Assembly: GCA_037444165.1 (NCBI GenBank)
Contig: JBBIMX010000078.1
Location: 1 to 11,513, forward strand
Direction of reading: 5' to 3'
Length of the DNA stretch: 11,513 nucleotides
Source: CALIBK01 sp037444165
GTDB taxonomy: Bacteria; Desulfobacterota; BSN033; UBA1163
This document shows, piece by piece, positions 7,293 to 11,513 of the stretch (position 1 is the first letter of the stretch; each line of letters starts with the position of its first letter). Under the pieces are notes generated by a model. It saw nothing but the letters and a program-made list of their open reading frames with translations. It was not told where the DNA came from and did not search any database. The position numbers were made by a program, and so were the translations under genes.

Positions 7293-7478
7293 TCAAAAGG
7301 CTTCTTTTTTCTCCTTCTGAACCCTCTGTTTGGCAGCAAGAAATTTAGTCTCATCCATGATTCGAGGGGAGATACCTTGAAAACCATTCAGACTCGGATC
7401 AGGAGGTAGGAGAATCCAGGCGATCCCGAGCTCTTCATCGATTTTTAAAATGTGATCTTCGGGTTGTAATTTTTTCAT
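7293..7478 (-). CDS. Small hypothetical protein (61 aa)
   Basis: I do not recognise this ORF. It encodes a soluble, charged 61-aa protein with a central hydrophobic stretch (LGIAWILLPPDPS) and a Lys/Glu-rich helical end. Its codon choice resembles the neighbouring genes. Against it, the ATG has no Shine-Dalgarno sequence (the preceding bases read ATCCTTTCAG), no other start lies upstream in the frame, and an intrinsic terminator on the same strand ends 20 nt before it. If real, it would need read-through of that terminator or initiation within it. Its stop lies 15 nt from the convergent TPR gene. Confidence 0.45.
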   Translation of the reverse strand: MKKLQPEDHILKIDEELGIAWILLPPDPSLNGFQGISPRIMDETKFLAAKQRVQKEKKEAF

Positions 7479-7498
7479 CTGAAAGGATAAAAACTGTG

Positions 7499-7552
7499 AA
7501 AAAAAATCGAAAGAGGCGAAGGGATAGAGAAACGACCATCGCCTCTTTCGAT
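7499..7552 (-). terminator. Rho-independent terminator of the small membrane protein gene
   Basis: On the minus strand a perfect 14-bp stem (7552-7539 with 7519-7506, arm sequence ATCGAAAGAGGCGA) encloses a 19-nt loop. It is followed directly by eight T residues (7506-7499). It begins 16 nt after the stop codon of the 72-aa gene. This is the clearest intrinsic terminator in the window. On the plus strand it is not followed by T residues, so it should act in one direction only. Confidence 0.9.
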
Positions 7553-7568
7553 CCTCTCTCGAATCGGC

Positions 7569-7787
7569 TTATTTCTTTTCTGAGGACGCCTCTTCCTTTT
7601 TGAGCTCCAATTTTGACTTGATCTCGCTGATGAAGTAGACCAAGGCCCCTGCACCGATGAGGATGAGGAGAATGGGGACGGTGGCCATCAGGCCTTTCAC
7701 AAACATACTCCACCAGGTGACCAATAGGACGAGACCGATGACGATGACTATCACTCCTGCAATGATCCCCAGTACATTCGACACCAT
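7569..7787 (-). CDS. Small membrane protein with two transmembrane helices (72 aa)
   Basis: I do not recognise a family. The 72-aa reading has two hydrophobic helices, about 4-25 (rich in Ile, Val and Gly, ending TWW) and about 32-53 (LMATVPILLILIG onward). A short MFVKG loop joins them, and a hydrophilic tail of Lys, Glu and Ser follows (about 55-72). The hairpin topology with a charged tail suggests both ends face the cytoplasm. The frame stays open upstream to 7826, but an AAAAGGGGG ribosome site lies 5 nt before the second ATG of a GTG-ATG-ATG run, which favours the start at 7787. It has its own promoter-like region and a strong terminator, so it is probably a one-gene transcript. Confidence 0.75.
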   Translation of the reverse strand: MVSNVLGIIAGVIVIVIGLVLLVTWWSMFVKGLMATVPILLILIGAGALVYFISEIKSKLELKKEEASSEKK

Positions 7788-7816
7788 CATCACCCCCTTT
7801 TGACAAATTTTATTGA

Positions 7817-7845
7817 AAATTAACAAATACCTTTATGGAAGTCAA
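7817..7845 (-). promoter_or_regulatory. Weak candidate promoter for the small membrane protein gene
   Basis: The minus strand carries TTGACT (7845-7840, five of six matches to the -35 consensus). A 17-nt gap leads to TAATTT (7822-7817, only three of six matches). The position, about 30 nt before the start codon, is suitable, but the -10 element is poor. Confidence 0.3.
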
Positions 7846-8018
7846 GGTTTTTCAAGTCATGGATTCCCTCTGTGAAAGAGGAAAATCATTTTAAGCCCGA
7901 AAGCAAAATTTCCGAAACCCATAAAAGGCGGATAGATTGAATATAAATAGGTCCTACGAAATCATCCATCGTGGAAATGGGTTTCTGAGTGACGGATTAC
8001 CAGGTCCTCTTTTTTTTC
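7846..8018. other. Non-coding stretch between the divergent small gene and argF
   Basis: No ORF of note is seen here. It contains a short hairpin, CCTCT/AGAGG (7867-7871 with 7877-7881), extended by GATT/AATC. A perfect 9-bp inverted repeat, GAAACCCAT (7914-7922) with ATGGGTTTC (7977-7985), encloses a smaller CC-ACGA/TCGTGG hairpin (7953-7974). A direct repeat AGGTCCT occurs at 7949-7955 and 8002-8008. TGAATATAAAT at 7938-7948 resembles half of an ArgR box, but the second half does not match. If argF transcription starts upstream of 7914, the 9-bp pair could form a branched leader RNA. Confidence 0.4.
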
Positions 8019-8047
8019 TTGAAATAAAGAAAAGAGGTTGTTAAAGT
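8019..8047 (+). promoter_or_regulatory. Candidate sigma-70 promoter for argF
   Basis: TTGAAA (8019-8024, five of six matches) is followed after 17 nt by TAAAGT (8042-8047, four of six). Transcription would begin near 8054, giving a leader of about 63 nt that starts at the hairpin described next. The -35 side overlaps an imperfect inverted repeat, CCTCTTTT (8006-8013) with AAAAGAGG (8030-8037). Confidence 0.45.
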
Positions 8048-8052
8048 TTTCT

Positions 8053-8090
8053 TCCATAGAGGAGTGGGCTCTTATGGAGACCATCCCACT
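8053..8090 (+). promoter_or_regulatory. argF leader hairpin with possible H-type pseudoknot
   Basis: TCCATAGAG (8053-8061) pairs with CTC-T-TATGGA (8069-8078), giving 9 bp with one bulged T. The loop sequence AGTGGG (8063-8068) is exactly complementary to CCCACT (8085-8090). The connecting segments are 1, 0 and 6 nt, the geometry expected of an H-type pseudoknot with stacked stems. It ends 14 nt before the argF ribosome site and contains the ribosome site and start of the short ORF described next. I do not recognise it as a known RNA class. Confidence 0.4.
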
Positions 8091-8100
8091 TCAATCTTAA
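8074..8100 (+). CDS. Possible argF leader peptide (8 codons, METIPLQS)
   Basis: ATG at 8074 opens an 8-codon frame that ends with TAA at 8098-8100, 4 nt before the argF AGGAGG. A GAGGAG sequence (8059-8064) lies 9 nt before this ATG, a proper Shine-Dalgarno spacing. It has no arginine codons, so classical attenuation by arginine starvation is unlikely. Its start and ribosome site are buried in the leader hairpin. It may be a real upstream ORF that affects argF translation, or a chance reading within a structured RNA. Confidence 0.35.
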   Translation: METIPLQS

Positions 8101-8116
8101 AATCAGGAGGAGGACG

Positions 8117-9049
8117 ATGGCCGTAAGAATGAAAGGGAAATCTTTAGCCAGCTTAAAGGATCTCACTCGGGAAGAGATCGAAGAAATCCTTAAAACTTCA
8201 GAATTACTCAAACTCCAGATGCTTCGAGGTCAGGATCATCCTTTACTGAAAGGGAAGACCTTAGCGATGATCTTCGAAAAACCTTCTACCCGAACTCGTG
8301 TCTCCTTTGAAGTGGGAATGTGGCAATTAGGTGGATATGCCCTATACCTCAGCGCAGGCGATCTCCAATTAGGACGAGGGGAAACCATCGGGGATACGGC
8401 CCAGACCCTTTCTCGATATGTCCACGGGATTATGGCCAGAGTTTTTTCACACCAAACGATTCTCGATCTCATCCAGTATTCAAGAGTCCCCGTCATTAAT
8501 GGGCTTTCGGATTTTTCTCACCCCTGTCAGGCCCTCGCGGACCTCTTTACCATTTATGAAAAGAAGGGGAGACTCTCTGGATTAAGGCTGGCCTATGTGG
8601 GAGATGGCAACAATGTAGCCCATTCCCTTCTTTACGGATGTTCAAAGATGGGTGTGAATATAACAGTGGCCTCCCCGAAAGGATACCAACCTCACCCTGA
8701 GGTGGTCGCCCATGCCAAAGACGAAGCAAAAAGAAACGGATCCGAAGTGAAACTGACGGAGGACCCATTCGAAGCCGTCAAAGGAGCGGATATCCTCTAC
8801 ACGGATGTCTGGGCAAGTATGGGAAAAGAGAAAGAACGGGAAGAAAGGATCAAGGTCTTGCGGCCCTATCAGGTCAATCCCCGATTGTTAAAACAGGCCA
8901 AAGAGGACTGCCTCTTTATGCACTGTCTTCCTGCCCATCGTGGAGAAGAGGTCACCGATGAGGTGGCCGATTCGCCAAACAGTGTCATCTTTGATCAGGC
9001 AGAGAACCGTCTTCATACCCAAAAGGCTCTACTGGCTTTGATCCTTTAA
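8117..9049 (+). CDS. argF: Ornithine carbamoyltransferase
   Basis: This cytosolic enzyme transfers the carbamoyl group from carbamoyl phosphate to ornithine, giving citrulline for arginine synthesis. The protein is 310 aa, the usual catalytic-chain length. The carbamoyl phosphate site is STRTR (57-61) in FEKPSTRTRVSFE, together with HPCQ (135-138). The ornithine side shows DVWASMG (230-236) and HCLP (269-272), which separate it from aspartate carbamoyltransferases. The start follows an AGGAGGAGG run (8105-8113) closely. The gene follows the structured leader and candidate promoter above. The amidohydrolase gene starts 33 nt after its stop, so the two are likely co-transcribed. Confidence 0.96.
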   Translation: MAVRMKGKSLASLKDLTREEIEEILKTSELLKLQMLRGQDHPLLKGKTLAMIFEKPSTRTRVSFEVGMWQLGGYALYLSAGDLQLGRGETIGDTAQTLSRYVHGIMARVFSHQTILDLIQYSRVPVINGLSDFSHPCQALADLFTIYEKKGRLSGLRLAYVGDGNNVAHSLLYGCSKMGVNITVASPKGYQPHPEVVAHAKDEAKRNGSEVKLTEDPFEAVKGADILYTDVWASMGKEKEREERIKVLRPYQVNPRLLKQAKEDCLFMHCLPAHRGEEVTDEVADSPNSVIFDQAENRLHTQKALLALIL

Positions 9050-9082
9050 AAAATTGAAGACTTACCGTTAGGAGTGAAATCG

Positions 9083-10435
9083 ATGAACGGAAAATATGAC
9101 CTTTTAATTAAAGGGGGGTGGGTGATTACAGGCAAAGAGATCGTAAAGTGTGATGTGGCCTTGAAAGGGGAAAAGATTGTAGAGGTAAAAAAGGGATTGA
9201 GCTCTGAGGGGGCGAAGAAGGTCATCGATGCCTCACATAAATATATTTTACCCGGTATCATTGACGTCCATGTTCATCCAGTCTATGAAGATGATATAGG
9301 AGGGACTTCGTATACAGCCGCTTTTGGTGGAACCACTACCCTTATCCATTTCGCCTATGCTAAGCCTGGGATGAAGTTGGTAGAAACGATTGAAAAATAC
9401 AAAGAGGATGGATTAAAGCAATCCTATCTTGATTTTGGGCTTCATGGAACCCTTTTTGATCCAGCCTCTCAAATCAAGGAAATCCCAAAGGCCTTTGAAC
9501 TTGGGGTAAGTTCCTTTAAGATGTTTATGACCTATGCCAAACTCGGTTGGATGACAGATGATTATCACCTTGCAGAGGCTATGGACCTCATCTCTCAGTG
9601 TGGGGGAATGGCGATGGTTCATGCAGAGAATGGACTGGTAACCGATTATCTGGAGGATCGCTCTCTAAGACGAAGAGAGGATCAAAAGAGGGTCTTTTTG
9701 AAGACCAGGCCGGATCTCTTAGAGGCCGAAGGGATTTTCAGGGCTCTCTCCATCGCAAGAGTGATGAGGTGCCCCCTCTATATTGTCCATCTCAGCACGG
9801 CATTGGGGGTTGAGGTTTTACGACAAGCTAAAGAAGAAGGTCAAAGGGTCTATGTGGAGACTTGCCCCCAGTATTTGACCCTGACCGATAAAGTCCTTCA
9901 ACAATGGGGCGCTCCGGCCAAGATCGGTCCTCCCCTAAGAACGGAAAAGGACCGTTTAGCCCTTTGGAAAGCCATTCATGAAGGGGTCATCGATGTAATA
10001 GCGAGTGACCATGCTCCAAAAGCAAAAAAGAAGGAGGATCCCTTTTTTGAAGCACCTTATGGATCTCCTCAAGCAGAAACCATGTTAACAGTGGCCTATG
10101 ATGAAGGGGTAAATCGGGGGAGAATCAAACTTACTCGATTAGTTCAACTTCTTTCCGAGATGCCTGCAAAGATATTTGGCCTCTATCCCAAAAAAGGAGT
10201 GATTCAGAAGGGTGCTGATGGAGATCTCGTCATTTTTGACCCAACAAGACTCCATCAGATTCGGCATCAAACTCAACATTCAAAAGCTCCCTATACCCTT
10301 TATGAAGGGAGAAGATGTAGAGGAAAACCCGTTCTTGTAATCCAGAGGGGAAGGATATTGATCGAAAAAGGAGAGATGAAGGGAGAGCCAGGCCAAGGAG
10401 AATTTCTTAAAACAAAAATTATGAGAGTCAATTAG
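9083..10435 (+). CDS. Hydantoinase/dihydropyrimidinase-family cyclic amidohydrolase
   Basis: This 450-aa metal-dependent amidohydrolase should open (or close) cyclic ureide rings such as dihydropyrimidines or hydantoins. All binuclear-site ligands are visible: His63 and His65 in DVHVHP, Lys146 in SSFKMFMTY (the lysine that becomes carbamylated), His180 in MVHAEN, His236 in IVHLST and Asp309 in ASDHAP. Tyr151 matches the substrate-contacting Tyr of D-hydantoinases. The HxHxR arginine of classical dihydroorotases is absent (HVHPV), while DHAPK is dihydroorotase-like. D-hydantoinase or dihydropyrimidinase is therefore more likely than PyrC, but the substrate is open. The start at 9083 is chosen because AGGAG (9070-9074) lies 8 nt upstream; a GTG at 9074 overlaps that site. 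It sits between argF and pyrB. Confidence 0.88.
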   Translation: MNGKYDLLIKGGWVITGKEIVKCDVALKGEKIVEVKKGLSSEGAKKVIDASHKYILPGIIDVHVHPVYEDDIGGTSYTAAFGGTTTLIHFAYAKPGMKLVETIEKYKEDGLKQSYLDFGLHGTLFDPASQIKEIPKAFELGVSSFKMFMTYAKLGWMTDDYHLAEAMDLISQCGGMAMVHAENGLVTDYLEDRSLRRREDQKRVFLKTRPDLLEAEGIFRALSIARVMRCPLYIVHLSTALGVEVLRQAKEEGQRVYVETCPQYLTLTDKVLQQWGAPAKIGPPLRTEKDRLALWKAIHEGVIDVIASDHAPKAKKKEDPFFEAPYGSPQAETMLTVAYDEGVNRGRIKLTRLVQLLSEMPAKIFGLYPKKGVIQKGADGDLVIFDPTRLHQIRHQTQHSKAPYTLYEGRRCRGKPVLVIQRGRILIEKGEMKGEPGQGEFLKTKIMRVN

Positions 10436-10567
10436 TCATATCCCTCTCAGACCTTTTTCATCAACCATGAGAGAGGAGTTTAATAAATCTGAGAATTTTA
10501 TTTAAATTTATGATATAACTTATTGAATTTTAATATTTATTAAATAATTTAAATAGGAGGTTTGGAA
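10436..10567 (+). promoter_or_regulatory. A/T-rich leader upstream of pyrB
   Basis: After a short inverted repeat (CTCTCA 10444-10449 with TGAGAG 10468-10473, not followed by a T tract), positions 10477-10554 contain only 7 G or C in 78 bases. A perfect palindrome, TTTAATA-TT-TATTAAA (10529-10544), lies 10 nt before the AGGAGG. Several TATAAT-like strings occur (TATGAT 10509, TATAAC 10514), but none has a convincing -35 partner. The stretch probably holds a promoter with UP-like sequence or an operator; I cannot place the start site. Confidence 0.4.
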
Positions 10568-11497
10568 ATGGGTAGTCTTAAAGGGAAGCACATCCTTCAC
10601 GGGAATCAATTCACCCCAAAAGAGATTGAAACCATTATGCGAGTGGCTTCGGAATTTGAGAAAGAACTTAAACATAAATTTTCTATCTCATTATTAAAGG
10701 GTAAGATTTTGGCAACCCTTTTTTTTGAACCAAGCACTCGAACTCGCCTTTCCTTCGAGGCGGCGATGCAGCGCCTTGGAGGGGGTGTGATCAGTATGGG
10801 TTCAGTAGAGGGTTCTTCGGTAGCGAAAGGCGAAACCCTTTCGGATACGGTTCGCACGGTTTCTCAGTATGCGGATGTCATTGTACTAAGACATCCCCGA
10901 ATCGGGGCAGCAAAGGAAGCTGCGGAGGTCTCTGTTGTCCCGGTGATCAATGCTGGCGATGGAGCCGGGCAACATCCTACTCAGGCTCTCCTTGACCTCT
11001 ACACCATTCGCAAGGAAGTTGGGAAGCTGAAAGGATTAACCATTTCCCTGGTCGGAGATCTAAAATATGGCCGAACTGTTCATGCCTTGGTGGAGCTCCT
11101 TTCTCACTATCAGACAAGATTCTTATTCGTCTCTCCACCCCTCCTCAGAATGCCGGAAGAGATTACCTCCAATTTGAAAGCAAAGGGGTTGGAAGTGGTT
11201 GAGACGGAAGACTTGATGGAGGCGGCGTCTCGGAGTGACTTGATCTATATGACCAGGATTCAAAAAGAACGCTTTTCAGACCTCTCTGAATATGAAAAGG
11301 TAAAGGGAACTTTCATCATCGACCAAGATTTTCTAACCCAGCTAAAGAAAAAGGTCGTTCTCCTTCATCCTTTGCCAAGAATCGATGAGATTCACCCAGA
11401 GGTGGATGCCTATCCAGGGGCTGCCTATTTTCGTCAAGTTCGAAACGGAATCTTTGTAAGAATGGCCCTCCTGACCATGATTTTTGGAAAGAGATAG
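10568..11497 (+). CDS. pyrB: Aspartate carbamoyltransferase catalytic chain
   Basis: This enzyme condenses carbamoyl phosphate with aspartate to give N-carbamoyl-aspartate, the first committed step of pyrimidine synthesis. The 309-aa chain has FFEPSTRTRLSFEAAMQRLGG (as two parts, STRTR at 56-60), the SSVAKGE loop with Ser84 and Lys87 that closes over the neighbouring active site, HPTQ (136-139), VGDLKYGRTVHAL, TRIQKER (Arg230, Gln232) and HPLPR (267-271). These are aspartate-specific, not ornithine-specific. The ATG at 10568 is preferred over the TTG at 10562, because AGGAGG (10555-10560) lies 7 nt upstream of it. No pyrI regulatory chain is visible. The bases after the stop (AGGGGGAAAATAATTTTT) could begin the ribosome site of a further gene. 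Confidence 0.96.
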   Translation: MGSLKGKHILHGNQFTPKEIETIMRVASEFEKELKHKFSISLLKGKILATLFFEPSTRTRLSFEAAMQRLGGGVISMGSVEGSSVAKGETLSDTVRTVSQYADVIVLRHPRIGAAKEAAEVSVVPVINAGDGAGQHPTQALLDLYTIRKEVGKLKGLTISLVGDLKYGRTVHALVELLSHYQTRFLFVSPPLLRMPEEITSNLKAKGLEVVETEDLMEAASRSDLIYMTRIQKERFSDLSEYEKVKGTFIIDQDFLTQLKKKVVLLHPLPRIDEIHPEVDAYPGAAYFRQVRNGIFVRMALLTMIFGKR

Positions 11498-11513
11498 GGG
11501 GAAAATAATTTTT

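Noticed and set aside
7435..7806. A 123-aa minus-strand open frame across the small membrane protein gene and its terminator
   Set aside because: It runs in another frame of the better supported two-helix protein, passes through the intrinsic terminator and has low-complexity, Arg/His-rich content with no recognisable domain.
7788..7826. Longer start of the small membrane protein (85 aa)
   Set aside because: The AAAAGGGGG ribosome site lies inside this extension, so initiation at 7787 is more likely.
7936..7953. ArgR box upstream of argF
   Set aside because: Only one half (TGAAT) matches the ArgR consensus; the partner half matches at about two of five positions, and there is no second box.
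8006..8037. T8 tract with flanking CCTCTTTT/AAAAGAGG as an intrinsic terminator
   Set aside because: The T tract lies inside the hairpin, not after it, and no stem precedes the tract on the plus strand.
9074..9082. GTG start for the hydantoinase-like gene
   Set aside because: The GTG overlaps the AGGAG sequence itself; the ATG at 9083 has the correct spacing.
10444..10476. Terminator between the amidohydrolase and pyrB
   Set aside because: The stem is short (6 bp, or 8 with a bulge), the loop long, and AGTTTAATAAATC follows instead of a T tract.
1..11513. CRISPR arrays, insertion sequences, attachment sites or defence genes
   Set aside because: No regularly spaced repeats, transposase-like ORFs or long terminal inverted repeats were seen; every sizeable ORF is accounted for by metabolic, translational or small hypothetical genes.

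Overview
The window looks like ordinary chromosomal DNA from a bacterium with roughly balanced base composition. The left half carries the order tRNA-Gln, prs, rplY, pth, then ychF, which I recall from Geobacter and other Desulfobacterota (former Deltaproteobacteria). Together with a K+-type membrane pyrophosphatase and a diadenylate cyclase with a pyruvate-kinase-like N-terminus, this suggests Desulfobacterota or a neighbouring phylum. That placement is inference from gene order and protein style, not from a search. I see no insertion sequence, phage gene, CRISPR array or sign of recent transfer.

Region 1 (1-4513, + strand) is a housekeeping block: the 3' end of a tRNA-Gln(TTG), PRPP synthetase (prs), ribosomal protein bL25/CTC (rplY), peptidyl-tRNA hydrolase (pth) and a membrane-bound ion-pumping pyrophosphatase (hppA). 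PRPP supplies purine, pyrimidine and histidine synthesis. The pyrophosphatase recovers energy from the PPi released by biosynthesis. A 14-bp hairpin at 4517-4566 closes hppA and also contains the stop codon of the convergent gene.

Region 2 (4559-7277): a minus-strand diadenylate cyclase (c-di-AMP synthase) is divergent from ychF. Overlapping promoter-like elements lie between them. ychF is followed by a four-repeat TPR protein.

Region 3 (7293-8116) holds two small minus-strand genes of unknown function. One encodes a 72-aa protein with two membrane helices and ends at a strong intrinsic terminator. The other is a weaker 61-aa ORF that starts just beyond that terminator. A 329-bp non-coding stretch then leads into argF. 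Its last part has a promoter-like pair, a hairpin whose loop can pair downstream (H-type pseudoknot geometry) and an overlapping 8-codon ORF with its own Shine-Dalgarno sequence. This leader is the most interesting non-coding feature in the window.

Region 4 (8117-11497, + strand): ornithine carbamoyltransferase (argF), a hydantoinase/dihydropyrimidinase-type cyclic amidohydrolase, and aspartate carbamoyltransferase (pyrB). Two carbamoyl-transfer enzymes thus flank an enzyme that opens or closes cyclic ureides, so arginine and pyrimidine metabolism meet here. A very A/T-rich leader precedes pyrB, and the window ends just after pyrB.

I did not find a clearly new multi-gene system. The best leads are the argF leader, the doubled gate glutamate in the pyrophosphatase, the diadenylate cyclase next to that pump, and the terminator in front of the 61-aa ORF.
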